64,000 nucleotides of DNA from Notospermus geniculatus. Taxonomy: Eukaryota > Nemertea > Pilidiophora > Heteronemertea > Lineidae. The stretch covers positions 1-64,000 of the forward strand of contig NMRB01002551.1 in the NCBI GenBank assembly GCA_002633025.1, given 5' to 3'. Below the pieces are notes generated by a model. It made no database searches, was not told the DNA's origin, and saw only the letters and a list, made by a program, of their open reading frames with translations. Positions 37,045-49,169 of the stretch are shown here, piece by piece (the first letter of the stretch is position 1; every line of letters begins with the position of its first letter). The position numbers and the translations under genes are program-made.

Positions 37045-37182
37045 ATCGATCAGCCACCGCCATGTTGAAAAGAAGTGCAGCGCAATAATATGTGTAAGGA
37101 TTCCTTACCATTGTGAAGCGGTCCCTAATGGTAACTCCATTAGGAGGAGTGATGCGGTCAAACATGGCGGTGACTGATCGAT
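37045..37182. mobile_element. Imperfect foldback element
   Basis: ATCGATCAGCCACCGCCATGTT (37045-37066) pairs with AACATGGCGGTGACTGATCGAT (37161-37182) with one mismatch. The interior contains a second small hairpin (TTACCATT and AATGGTAA). Confidence 0.6.
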
Positions 37183-37665
37183 GACAGTGTCTATTTGTGT
37201 AACGTAGTGGAGAAAATGGGCACTGTTGTACAGTTTGTGCGCAAAATTGCCTACAGTTTGGTCATAATTGCAATAATGACAGAAAGGGAGATGGGACAAC
37301 CAAGTTCAGAACCTGCTATTTCTGGGACACATTCACTCAGTCATTGGACAAACAAGGGCAAGGGACATCCTCAGAACTTAAGAGAGGGAACTCCAGCCAG
37401 AAGGCTGAATGGGTGAGCTAGAGGGAGGAATTTGGGGTTAAATTTTAATGCAAGAAAGACTGATTTAATAGATAAATTACTTTTTATTTACATTTTTACA
37501 CCTGATTGTGGTGGCTGTAGTTTAAATTAGATCTTGGTTAGTATGACAATGCACCACTACCAACAACCAATGATCTTTGTCTCCTTAGAGGACATAGTGA
37601 TTATACAGAGAGTGGTTTGGGGAAAATCTTTTGCAGGTAGGTTTCTGTCAGATGCATCATCGTCT

Positions 37666-37945
37666 AAGCCCGGTGGTCGAGTGGTTAGCGCGCTTGACTA
37701 CCAACTGTGCAATGGGTCGGCGCGAGTTCGACTCCGGGCGAAGGCATATAATTGTGAAACAAAATTGTGAACAAATTGAGGGTCCGTCGGATGGGACTAA
37801 AAGCCGTGGTCCCTTGTACCTGAGTGTCTATGCCAGGGCAAGTAAAAGACCCCACACAGGTGGACAGTAGCCTGTCGTGGACTCCATACCTCCGGCAAAA
37901 ACGCAACAGGGTTACGACGCCGGTAATGATATGATATGATATGAT
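37666..37945 (+). repeat. tRNA-derived SINE with conserved central domain
   Basis: The head has an A-box (GGTCGAGTGGTTAGCGC) and a B-box (GAGTTCGACTCCGGG). The body has GGATGGGACTAAAAGCCGTG and GCAAGTAAAAGACCCCAC, which resembles the central domain shared by SINEs of many marine invertebrates (the Nin-DC type, from memory). The tail is (ATGAT)n. It lies downstream of the COG2 stop codon, possibly in its 3' UTR. Confidence 0.8.
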
Positions 37946-38052
37946 CGCCTTCAAATGTGTTCAGCATCCTCCTCCCATTAGCCTCCACTGACTATATCCT
38001 GGCTTTCTCTCCACAGTGTGAGCAGACACCTTAGATTTTCTCCATCGCCAGT

Positions 38053-41000
38053 TTACTTGGCATCTCCTTCTGCTTGGGCCGCAGCAGCGACTACTTCTGC
38101 AGCTTTTCTGGCACTATCCACCATGGCTGTCAACTTCTTATAGGATTCAATAGTATCTTTCTCAGATATAAAACCTGTGATCTGCAAAGAATAAAGAGAA
38201 GTGAAAGTCTGGTAAATTGCTCTCTGTTGTTCCGTCAGACCAGGGCCGTATTTAGCAGGGGGCAGTTCCCTCCCAGAGCCAACTAAAAAACCTGATTTTC
38301 ATACGGATTTTGGGCAAAAAAGGTCTTCTGCCCCTCCCCNAGGATGCCTTACTAGGGACCTGTAATGAGATACACGGGCTAGTGAAACTCAACCTGGATC
38401 GGTCTCTCTCACCAGAACTTGTTGATAAGAACAATAATTCATCCCATTCAGGTGTTCTACAAAAGTATGTTTCACTGGCCAGTGCCTGTTGACACTTACA
38501 TCTCTGTTGGTTCTCCTGTATAGCCTTGGAATATCATTGACCATCTTCAGATGAACCGAGCACTGATTGATCAGCTCATTCACGATGTAATCATCAAACT
38601 TGTTCACTTGGTCTCGGATCGCTGACTGGGAATCGCTGATACTGTCTAAGAACACTTGGTTGTCACGGCAGCCAACCAGGACAAGTCGTGGTTGAATGGT
38701 CTGCTTGAAGTAGGACGGCAGCTGGAAAAGAGAAGTTTAGTGATACAAACTATTAAACTGTGGCGAACAAGGTGCCAACGAGAACAGCAACATAAAATCA
38801 TGTTACATATCTTAGCATCTCAAGGAATGCCGAAATGAGAAGCTTCCCAGGAGTACCAAATTCTTAAAACAGAATCAAGCTGACAAAATGACACACCTGA
38901 TTGACTAGTTTATGAGCATCTGCAATCAATGCAATGATCTGCACCATGGTAATCTTGGGCGGGGCTGGAGCTGGTGAGGGTGTCCTCCTCTGGCTGTCAT
39001 CACCATTCCCAATATTCGTCTTTGGTTCTGGTTTGCTCTTTTCCTCAGGTTTTTCTGTCAACTGGAGACAGAATTCATATATAGACATATCCCTGTTTTG
39101 TTCACATACTAGGTACTTGGGTTTTCAGCAGAAGGTTGAGACACACAGCCAACAAGTACAGGCTATATCATCCTAGGATGATGGGGACAGAGAAGGGTTG
39201 TTCTGTCACATTGTGTGATACTGATGATACACGTCGTGTCATTCATCCTTGAAAGATGAACACAGCATGTCTGTCCCTCAGCATCTAGACCAGTTACTCT
39301 TGTCCCAACAGCATACTCACCTCTTTTTCTTGAACCTCTCTGATCCACGTAACATAACGAGCAAGAAGCTGCAGTGATAACTTCCAGAGTCGATGACACA
39401 ATGGCAGTAAGAAAACTTTCTCCGACCAGCATTGGTGAAGGCACTGCCACAGGATGTGGGTCGCATGCAGCTGGTAGAACCCATCTGAAACGATAAAACC
39501 ATGTGAAGCTATTGAGGACTGACCGACTCCTGCAAAAGGCTATCCAGACAGAAACTAACAGGACCCAGTCCTGACTGTGACTCACCTTGAGACGAATTGA
39601 AGGGAGTAAAGAGAGCAGTCTCCATGGCCCCGGCGATTTCTTGGAATCTGGAAGAAGCAATGGAAGAAGCCTGAACAAGTTCCCAGAGCTGGTAGTGAAG
39701 CAGTGTCTTCTATGTAGAAATCAATGACCTCAAAAGAGGGGGGGGGGGGCAACTGGAACTCACCTTATTTGAAAATAAACAGGTAAACTCCACTTGGACA
39801 TGAAGGTGTTGTAACTTGGGTGATCTCGTAGCCTCTTCACACTTGCTTGAGACCCACACTGACGTTCAAATTGATCAAGAAACTGCATACTAATCAGATA
39901 TTTCTCGTGAAACGTGTCTGGGTTTCCTGGGGCAAACATAGAGGGCGTCCTTGCTTCTACATTGTAAACTATTTCAGGCCACACAGCATTGACCAGGAAG
40001 TCATACCCTCTTACAACTTCACCACCACTGAAAGAGCAATCACAGTGTTTAGAACATTCAGTTGAATATGAAACGACTGTCTGGAAAAAGAACCTGTTCA
40101 AGCTGAAGCAAAATCAGCTGAGAGTGAGAGCAGTAAGTCCTACAATATGTCCGTGAACTCGGTCGAAATGACCCAGTGATTTAGCTGTAGTTAGTGGATC
40201 AACTCACCTCTGTGCTGCCCCAGATGTCACTTCCTTCAATGTCTTACACTGAAGAGGGATGAACTCCAACACTTTGTGGAACATCCCACGAAGACCTTGA
40301 CCATTTGCCTGGATGAATTCTTCTGTTATGACCTAGAAACCAGAGTAGAGTTGTCACTTTCTGAACCAAAACACTTATTTGAACACTTAGGAGAGGCGAG
40401 TTCTTTCAAAGTAGGTACGGTATCCAGACTTACCACTACTACACAAGGCATGCCAGTCATACTAAGGAGAAGTCTGCACCTACCTGTTCCATGTAAGGCT
40501 TCACCACATACTGACGGAACAAATTCTCAGCATCTTTTGTCTTGTCAATTGTAGCGTATGTCCTGAGACACTGACGAAGGGTATCCATCTGGCCTTGCAG
40601 TAAACTCTCTTTGAAGAGACCTTCTAGGCTGTATTGTAAGGTTGTGGTGATGTTGGCAATTCTCTGGAAAATGAGATGAAGATTCGATACTTAAGAAATG
40701 CAGAGAGACCTTCAAGAAATGGGTGCTGAACAGAGCCCTGTTGTTCCTTTTGTCAAACATGACCCAAAAAAACCTCTCTAATTGACTACATGAGAGAAAA
40801 GGATAGCAAACCTTCCAGCAGAACGACGATCTAAAGAAAATCTGAAAACTCACTGGTTTAATTTGTTCTACCAATGAAAGTCCTCGACATTTGCTGACAT
40901 AAAACTGAAGTTTGTTGAACTCTGTCCCAACACGCTCCAGCAACTGGCCATTGAGCTCGCTCGTGTGGTGCACAGGGGACATGTCACTGGCTTGGATCCC

Positions 41001-42337
41001 AAGTAACTTCTCAATCTTGTTGACAGAATTGACGATATTCATCAGCCGGTGTAAACAGTCTTTCTTCTCCTTGATTCTCATTCTATGTTTCAGTTTCTCT
41101 TCAGTTGCTCTCATGGCCTCATCTATTGCTGTCCTCACACTCTGGAATCGTCAAGTAGAGATATACCGGTACATTAAAACATCAATCTTGCCGTGATATT
41201 AACATTGTCTACTGTACATTAAAACACCAATCTTGCAGTGATATGAACATTGTCTACTGTACGCAACAGAGTTCACAGATCTGATGTAGACCTGTAAATT
41301 GTGAAATGAGTCAAGTTGTTTTCTTGTTTTCCTCAATCACAAGCCAACATGAATGATCATCACAATGTGAGGACTTACCAGCACCTCTTCCTTTAGCTGA
41401 CCAAGGGGCACTGTTAAGTTGTTGATGGCCTTATCCATGCCAACCTGGAAGAGTATAAAGAAAACATTACAGACCCCTGTAAAGCAAGCTGAGGAAACTG
41501 CAGGCACTTTCCAGGGTGTTACAAGTGCCATTTATTTTGTTGAAGCTGATCATATAGCTTACCAAAGCAGCATATTATTTACTGTATGTGCATTTGAAGT
41601 CACTGTTTCTAGTATAGCAGGTTTAACCAATACCGGGATTTAGGTAGACAACACCACATCGTCTTGAAACCTTAATTTGGTCATCTAAAGTCTTACCAAA
41701 TTTGTTGACAAGTTGACAAAGTCTGCATAGTCTTGGTTGATAAGTTCTATCATGGCATTCTTGAGGACTTTGAGATAAATGGACAGATCATCTCGAACAG
41801 TTTCAAGCTGAACACGTCTACGACAATCAGCAACAAACTCGTCAACATGGAATTCATCCTAAATAGAAAGAAAAGAAGATGAGAGGAAGGTGATGGAACA
41901 AGTTTAGAATTCCCGATCAGTGAACAGGTGAATGAAAGAAGGTCCATCGAGGATCGACCAAGGAGTCGGGGTGGCGGCGAGTGACACTGACAGACACTTG
42001 ACAACTTGATTCACAAACAGCTGCTCAAACTATCCAACCGTAGGGCCTAACCATACCTTCCAATTACTAAAGTTTATCCAGAGGAGGAAACTCAGTATCA
42101 TGACGAGAGCTACCGGTACGTTTGGTGATGACGGGTCATCCGACAATAGGTAATACCATCAATGTACATTTTCAATTGTACAGGGAAAGGAGTTGGCCCA
42201 AATCTATTTCTGGACAAGGGCGCTAAAGTCGAGATTTTGACTGTGTACATGCAACAAACCTTCATAAAATCATCTTTATTGAAGCACATAGGATGTGGAC
42301 CATCCGGTAGGGCACTCAGATTGTTGTCAGTAGCCAT
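38053..42337 (-). CDS. COG2: Conserved oligomeric Golgi complex subunit 2, apparently missing one exon block
   Basis: COG2 belongs to lobe A of the COG tethering complex, which captures retrograde vesicles at the Golgi. Twelve exons join in phase: 42260-42337, 41697-41858, 41379-41444, 40854-41141, 40484-40663, 40208-40332, 39764-40027, 39586-39647, 39321-39484, 38897-39061, 38500-38721, 38053-38181. They give 634 residues. Landmarks are LPDGPHPMCFNKDDFMK at the start, LSTNLVGMDKAINNLTVPLG, ERQCGSQASVKRLRDHPSY, LPVYFQIRFQEIAG and PRLYRRTN. These match the family along its whole length. Vertebrate COG2 is near 740 residues; the shortfall falls between PRLYRRTN and the last exon, where about 100 residues are missing, and the 318-bp gap there contains an N at 38340. 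The rest of the gene looks intact and functional. Confidence 0.96.
38239..38340 (+). mobile_element. Truncated transposon end beside an assembly gap
   Basis: CAGGGCCGTATTTAGCAGGG at 38239 resembles a hAT-type terminus. The sequence runs into the N at 38340 with no partner end visible on the other side. It sits inside the COG2 interval where a coding exon is expected. Confidence 0.4.
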
Positions 42338-43489
42338 TTCAAGACGGAAAAGAGCCAAAAAATGATAAATTGATTTGCCACATATTCTGTTGTTGTTGTT
42401 GTCGCTGATGGTAAACGACCACATGATCTATACCGCCTTTGCCGTGCAGTGTGTCTTCAAGGCCAAAATAGGATTTGGGGCTGTCAAAGCGCTGAGGTTC
42501 AGGTGTGACATCTGCCAGAGTTTCCGTATATGTCAGTGTGTACCCTTATTGTTTTGGAAACGCTGGCAGATAGATCAGCACAATTCTGTGTGCCCCCTAT
42601 TATTGTGAGATTGTCATGTCGCAGCTGGCTTCTCCCGCCGCCAACGAGGGGAACACTACACTCACAGATGGGGAACATTCAAAAACATTACACCTGTGTA
42701 CTGATCCTTTTTTAAAAGCCATTGCTGGGGACGGACTTGCAAAACACAGCCTCTGGGATCCAGAGAGTCCAGACCCAGCTTATAGAGGAATCCCACCCAA
42801 CGTCAGAAAGTCCACGCTGGACGTCAATTTGACCACGTGTTTCCTGAAGGAATGTCATAATGACGTTATTTCGTGTGCTGTCCCGTCACGTCAGGCGTGA
42901 TGTCAATCCACGTGTAGCACCCTATTGACGCCAGTTTGCGTCATTTTGACGTCCAGTCACATGATTTGATGACATCATTTGATGACATCTTTGGAGGTGC
43001 ACAATTGATGACAAACCCAGACTTACAATACATGTACATTGGACCTCTTTATTTGTTACATGCAACATCAGTGTCACATTCAAAAAGTTCAGCTTCAACC
43101 AATTCTGCTTCAGTTTGAACTTGGAGGAATTATACTGACAGTATAATTCCTCCAAGGTTTGAACAAGTCATCTGGCTAATTACAACAATTGTGATGCACG
43201 TTAGCCGTCACAGAACATCACAAAATATGATGTCACAGAGAAGTGCATATCACAACGTCATTCGCCATTCGTGACGACGTGGAGGCCATGGCTTATGTCT
43301 GTGACATCGAACTTTGTGACATCTAGTACCGCCTCTTATGGCCTCTAATGGCAGTAGTCTCCCTAGTCTCCTCGGTTTCCAGATATGTGATTGTGGCTAT
43401 GTGATGTGTTGGGGCTACTATAAACTTCTGTTAATACCCGACTGTGTACTTTTGCCCATGTTACTCCATGTGACCCTCAGCTAGGCCCA
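42338..43489. other. Upstream region of COG2 and 3' region of the C14orf119-like pair
   Basis: COG2 transcription starts near 42360-42450. A 94-codon plus-strand frame at 42616-42900 has no recognised domain and weak coding character. Two direct copies of ATTTGATGACATC lie at about 42963-42990. AATAAA on the minus strand at 43048-43053 could end the C14orf119-like transcript. A short inverted repeat is at 43112-43166. Confidence 0.4.
43112..43166. repeat. Near-palindrome CTTGGAGGAATTATAC
   Basis: TTGAACTTGGAGGAATTATAC is followed within about ten bases by its reverse complement. The half AATTCCTCCAAG recurs at 51490-51501, so it is a dispersed element end. Confidence 0.55.
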
Positions 43490-43858
43490 TCAAGGCTGTC
43501 CTGAGGTCATTGCCACCTCCTCATTGAACCTGTTCACAAATCCTGGGTCTACCATTTCAAGCTTCAAGAGAAAGTCATTTCTGTCTCGGACAGTCCAACC
43601 TTCAAACCATGAAGTGAACAGGTTCAATTGGCACTTGAAAAGATCAGGTCCACTCTCTCTCACAGACAGTCCATCCATGGCATTGAATAATGAAGTCATT
43701 TTATGTGGCACAGCTTTCTCTACAAGGTCTTTCAAGAACTCCTCCCTCTCATAACGACCCCAGTTCTTGAACCAGTGGACTGAGCACATGATTTCTTGTT
43801 CAATGTGAGTAACAGACATCTCCTCTTCATTTGCTTCTTCACCATCAACATCTGCCAT
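43490..43858 (-). CDS. C14orf119-family (DUF4508) protein, copy 1
   Basis: An intronless 122-residue protein. Start chosen at MADVDGEEANEEE; an upstream in-frame ATG at 43909 would overlap the previous gene's end. The core reads HWFKNWGRYEREEFLKDL, then KAVPHKM, then DLFKCQLNLFTSWFEGWTV and DRNDFLLKLEMVDPGFVNRF. This is the repeated W-F-x-x-W and F-L-x-x-L pattern of the human C14orf119 family. The family's molecular function is not established. It lies 31 bp downstream of a paralogue on the same strand, so one transcript may carry both. Confidence 0.88.
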   Translation of the reverse strand: MADVDGEEANEEEMSVTHIEQEIMCSVHWFKNWGRYEREEFLKDLVEKAVPHKMTSLFNAMDGLSVRESGPDLFKCQLNLFTSWFEGWTVRDRNDFLLKLEMVDPGFVNRFNEEVAMTSGQP

Positions 43859-43889
43859 GTTTAACGGAAGAGTCCTATCCTGGAGAAGT

Positions 43890-44252
43890 TCAGGACATGG
43901 CGAATGCATTCACCACAGATGGAGTACGGATCTCAAGGAACTCATTAACAAAATCTGGATCAACCTTTGCCAGCTCTTCCAAGAGATACTGGCAATCAAC
44001 AGCAGTGCATCTGTCAAACCAGTCACTGAACAACTGAAGGCGGATTTCAAGAAGAGTTTTTGGTCCCTCAGAAACTGACATGGAGTCTAAAACATCAGAG
44101 AGAACATCAACAGATTGAGTTCCTGTCTTTAGGAGAAGTGTCTTCATGAACTGACTGCGCTCATATTGGCCATTATCCTTACTCCTTCTCCATTCCTGGA
44201 ACCAATGTAGCATCCAGCCAACCTGACGGCTTACTCCGTATGACAGGGACAT
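43890..44252 (-). CDS. C14orf119-family (DUF4508) protein, copy 2, upstream cistron
   Basis: An intronless 120-residue paralogue of the next gene: HWFQEW, ERSQFMKTLL, SMSVSEGP, RLQLFSDWFDRCTAVD, LEELAKVDPDFVNEFLE. It is more diverged: the conserved cysteine before QL is replaced, and FLxxL in the second half is LLEEL. A splice acceptor (TTGTTCCAG) ends at 44284, giving an exon that starts at 44283 with about 30 bases of 5' UTR before the ATG at 44252. The stop is followed by only 31 bp before the start of copy 1. Translation of the second frame would need reinitiation or leaky scanning. Confidence 0.85.
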   Translation of the reverse strand: MSLSYGVSRQVGWMLHWFQEWRRSKDNGQYERSQFMKTLLLKTGTQSVDVLSDVLDSMSVSEGPKTLLEIRLQLFSDWFDRCTAVDCQYLLEELAKVDPDFVNEFLEIRTPSVVNAFAMS

Positions 44253-46289
44253 GAAGGATCATTATCTTCTCAGTTCTGTAGATCTGGAACAAGAATGATT
44301 GAATGTACCAGGGTATTAACAACATTATATTAAGGAGAGCAGAAGCTGTACAAGCTGTACAGCACAAAATTGAAGGTTACACAGCCTCCCTGGATGGATG
44401 GATCTTCAGTCGGTGTCTGTCTCGGCCATTTTTTGGGACACTGGATCTATCTGCAGTGTGTGTATCGTTAAGATAGCAGCTGTGGTGCCTTGTTATATCT
44501 TTCTCATTCCTTTGTGAGTCCTTTGTAAAAGAGGAGTAGGCGGCCTACATAATACATGTACATCTACATGCCTAGGCCTAGGCCTAGTAGGCCTACATGT
44601 ACAGGACATTCACATGATATATGATGCATGCATGCATGCAATGCATGCAGGCATCCATCCCTCTCCAGTCCTGGCTTACTCTAAACGGGCACAATATGGA
44701 CACCAATCAATAACATACAAATAAATACCATTTGAACACATTGAAAAAGCATTTGACAATCAGTATCAGTGATATATTTGATCAAAAAAATCAGAAACCT
44801 GTCAAAGCCAAGTCTGTGTCAGCATGCATGTCATGATGTGGTCAGCACGCATACAGATTAGTGTTATATCTGAGCGGTAGATGGCAGCAGCTGACAGTCT
44901 AATCTGGTTCCATGGCCATCCGACGGTGGCGCTGACAATCAAGGCTTGGGGTTTCCCCGGCAGATTCTTGGTATTCCCCACATTAGCGCTAATTGGTTAC
45001 CCATTTAAAGTAGCCAGTCAGCGCTTGTATATTTATAGCATCAGGGAAAACCAGAACACATGGGGGAAGCCCGTTCAGCTGTTACGAAATCATGAATTCT
45101 TGCAGTGAAACTGTTAAAATGCAAGGCCAGAATCCACAAATGTTGTAGGCCCACCGATATTGAATTGATATGTTTGATGGTTTCTTTTGGAATGAAAATG
45201 TCAATTGACAAAGCTATTTCGGGTGTGTTACAAAATGACGAGTTTTGTTGCGCACACTAGGCCTAGACTAGTAGCTGCACTCTGGCCAGCAATAGGCCTA
45301 CATAGTTTGTCAGGCTAGAAGCAAAGGGTGGGAGTTACCAAGTTGCAAAACCGGTATTTATTCCTTGAGGTGTACGCCTACCGGTAGGCCTAATTTGGGA
45401 GATGGTCGATTCCTGATTCACAGAAAGCTAAAGCTGGCAGTTTCTCCAGTGGTTCCATTCTGTCGATTTCATCTCAGTCCTTAGTAACAACAAAATAGAA
45501 TGCTTTCTTCTATGATAAAAGACAAACAATTCTGTTGAAACAAAGGCTGGGGGTTCGCCTTCTTTGGTTGAGTCATCACAGTCGGTCATGATCAGGTCAA
45601 CAGGTGGTTTTCATGTTCACGCTTTGTAGCACCCAGCATCTTCAGTCTCCAGAGATGCAGTAAGCTAAGGAGGCATCTCCTGAAAATATAAATCAAATGT
45701 AAGTTACTTCACAAGTATCATTAGTCACTTCAATTTGTGCCAAGGTTGAGCTCTTTTGTTGGTATTAAAATACAGAAAAACCAAACTATGCTCTAGATAT
45801 GATTCACTTTTTGGATGTACATGTAGATGAGACAAATTTGAATTTTGCAGATGAACCATGTTTGTTGACATTGTTTTCTTATTCTAGAGCTCAACCAAGA
45901 CAAGTGATTGATAGGTCATCAGCGAAGAGCTTTGAAAAGACATATTGGAGGGTGTGCCAAAAAAGAAATTGAAAACATTGATTCTGGTATCGGAGTTGGT
46001 GTTGAATTCACACTGAGACAGCCATGGAACAATAAGACTTAGGTTGTTCAAGTGGAGCAGTGAAACATCACTGCATGCCACCTTGACGTTGTGGGTTCAA
46101 TGGGGACGCTAGCTCAACAGAGGGCAGCACACCGAAACCCGGTCCTAATACAATGGGCGCCTTTTGTGTGGGAAATTGATCAGGACCGGGATGTCAGTTT
46201 CATTTCAATAGTTTTAACCACTAGTGACACCTATTGAAAAAGTCGGCTATCGTCCCCATTCCCAGCATTCCCTCTGCATGAAATTGAGA

Positions 46290-46370
46290 CTTGGGCTGTC
46301 AGAGTGGTAGAGTGGGAACATCACAGTCTGTCACCTTGATGTGGTGGGTTCAACTCCCAGCACATTTCTC
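46290..46370 (+). repeat. Relic tRNA-like SINE head
   Basis: GGCTGTCAGAGTGGTAGAGT resembles an A-box region and GTGGGTTCAACTCCCAGC a B-box with a paired T-arm. A more diverged relative (GTTGTGGGTTCAATGG) is at about 46028-46105. Too diverged to be a tRNA gene. Confidence 0.45.
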
Positions 46371-48079
46371 TTTCATAGTCATTCAATAATGCCCACATCA
46401 AAAGTTGATAGTGTTGTAATTGTTGATTCTCTGTTCAATAATCTCAACAATAGATTTGAATGACCGCAGCTGCCACTTGAACTAATAACCCATTGAATTG
46501 CTTTGAATCAATATTTTTTGACACCCTTTGAAACATTTCAAAGCTCCACCCCAGCGCCACGACGAGGACGTTACCTATCAGGGCGCCACCTGAAAACAAG
46601 AAAAAAAGGGAATAATAAGTAAAAGTTCAAATGCAGTTTTATGGAAAATATTGCAACGAATTTTAGAAAGTTCCATACTCACATTGAACTCCTCAAAAAT
46701 GGCCGACTTAAAAAATACCGATTGTTGTTAATAAAAATACCGATGTTTGTGAAGCGGATTCACAGCGCAGTGAGATCGCATGGCGGAACACGTTTGAGCC
46801 CATTCAAAAATGACTCTTTCCGATTCTGAATTGTCGTTTAGAATCCTGTCAGCTTGAGTGATACCAGAGGTATCACTGTCAGATGTTGAAATACTAATTG
46901 TGGGCCAAGGCCACGGATAGCACGAAATTAGCTTTGGTGACAATATTGAGAATGGATTCATCCAGGGGATGAATGGAACCCCGGACCTCAGAGGTGACCG
47001 GTGGTGCCAATGTTGCCATTGCACCACTGAGTCTGCTGAGAGTATGAGATGTGAAACACCCACTACAAAAAATCCCTCTAAAAATCCTACTGGAATAAGC
47101 CTATCATCACATGTGCTGTGTAATCTGAATTTTTGTAAAATGTTTGTGAATTTCACAATACTTTTAAGGTGTTCCCAATGGGGGAACTGGGAGGAGAAAT
47201 TTTCATGTGATCTATTCAGATTACGATGTCACCGCTTGCCTGTTGCTGTACTTGGTACTGAACAAGGCAGTGGCAGTAACAGTTGTGCGAACCCCACTCC
47301 CGACAAATGATGGATCTTATTCCTTGCAAACTCCAAGTGAACAGCGAAGGAACAATGACCCTTGCATCCAGTGAAGCACTTGACTGTGCTGCCCCCTCCC
47401 CTACACAACCGAAGTGCAAAATCATGTCAACACCCCACAAAGCAATAGTGCACGACAATAATACAGGATAATGCATGACAAATGACCAACAACATATATC
47501 AACAACAAATGGGAGAGAGAGGTAGAATTAGTTACAGACCTACAGACAAAGTCATGCATGTAAAAAATGTTACAGACAGGGTATGGATAGGCCTAGGGCA
47601 GCCAATCTGCTTATACATGAGAACCCACAGGCGGGTAAAGTAAAGTAGAGGGTACACACTTTTTTTAAGTCTTCTTCTGCAACTCCATAGGTTAAGTTAG
47701 GGTGGCGTTGGGGTACCTACCTAGACAAGTGCAATCAAAGCAAAATAAAATCTGTTATGTCACGATCACAAATGACATCACAGTTCCATTCTGCTTTCGA
47801 CATGGCATTGGTTGCTGACTTACCTTACCATTGCAAAATATCAGATAAATTACATTATTGGGAACTGCTGAATTTTGAACCCACCCAGGCAGAAATATAT
47901 AAGACATCTGGTCATTGGAGCGATTGAGGGCTGAATGAGCTGCTGAATGAGCTGCTCCTTGAGCTCCCCTGAGTTTCTGGAGAAACTGGGGTGATACATG
48001 TAACCGAGATGATGCAAGTGTCTGCTGATGTGGTGTGATGTGTTGATGTGGTGGATGCGACAAATGCGAAGAAGAGTGT

Positions 48080-48215
48080 GCTCTCTTCCATGGATCCATT
48101 TTCTATTTGGGTCGACCTGTACTAGAAGACCCCAATCTCGACCACTTTCCACTTGGATCAACTTGTACTCAGAAGATCCCACTAATCTGGTCCATTTTCC
48201 ATTTGGGTCACCGAA
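48080..48215 (+). repeat. Degenerate repeat block, CCACTTTCCATTTGGATCAA family
   Basis: Three or so imperfect copies of a roughly 45-bp unit containing TCCATTTTCCATTTGGGTC and TGTACTAGAAGACCCCAATC. Confidence 0.6.
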
Positions 48216-49169
48216 CTACAACTGACCCCATGCAATGTGGATCTGGATTCTTTGGTTCACTCACCTCATCGGTGCCTACCGCTTGTGATGTGGATAACGG
48301 CCCATCAGACATTGATGTTTCCAATAGCGATCACGCAGGTGACTACAAATAAAGCATTCAATTTAATTCTTCATCACGAATGAAGCATTCGATGTAGTTC
48401 ATCATCATGTCACATCTTAAGACACTTTCCAGCTCTGAATCTTGCCACTCTATATGCATCAATTCCACAACAACTGTTGACCAAGTACACCGTGTGTACT
48501 CCTTGAACCAATAATCCCACTTTGGCTCCAAGTTTCAGAAGGTGCCACAAATGTGGCGCAGACAGAATACAACCAGCTCATGTCGATTCACGAGGAAGGG
48601 ATTGCCAATATGCCATCCAAAGAAGGCAGATTCGACCCAAGAATGGAAACCAACCAAGAACTGAGCCTGAAGGTGTGCCTATTAAACTATCAGGACTAGT
48701 AGCTAGAGACTATCGGGGGGCTAACTGTCGCGACCAGTAGATAGAGACTATCAGAGAGCGGAATAGCTTGAGGAGATCTGACTCTACCAGGTAGACTGGA
48801 ACCTATCAGAAGCTACTGTTCCAGCTACCAAATCTACAGAAACCTGGAAACCATGACCTTCGTGAAAGCCTACAAGAGAAAATAAAGCAAAACTGCCCAT
48901 GAGACCGGGAAGACCACCAAGAGACAGGGAGGGGAGGGGGGACCACCAATCAAATGACCGAGAATCCACCAAACTTTGTATGTACATTGGGAATCTCCAG
49001 CCAAGTGAATCTAAATGAGGGTGCCTTCAATCCGAGTCACCTCCATGACACCATCATCAAGCAAAGAGCCATAAGTGGAATTAATGGGACTACGAGGACA
49101 CGACAAGGTAACTTTGGTCAACCAGCTGTCTCCTGTTGCAATGTGGAATCCATGACGATGACTGTGGGT

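Larger units (their letters stand above)
36700..38052. other. Intergenic region between the receptor gene and COG2
   Basis: It contains the upstream region of the receptor gene, an imperfect foldback (37045-37182), a SINE (37666-37945) and the COG2 3' UTR. No other gene seen. Confidence 0.45.

Noticed and set aside
42616-42900. Divergent plus-strand gene sharing a promoter with COG2
   Set aside because: 94 codons without domain, without a donor that extends it, and with weak coding composition.
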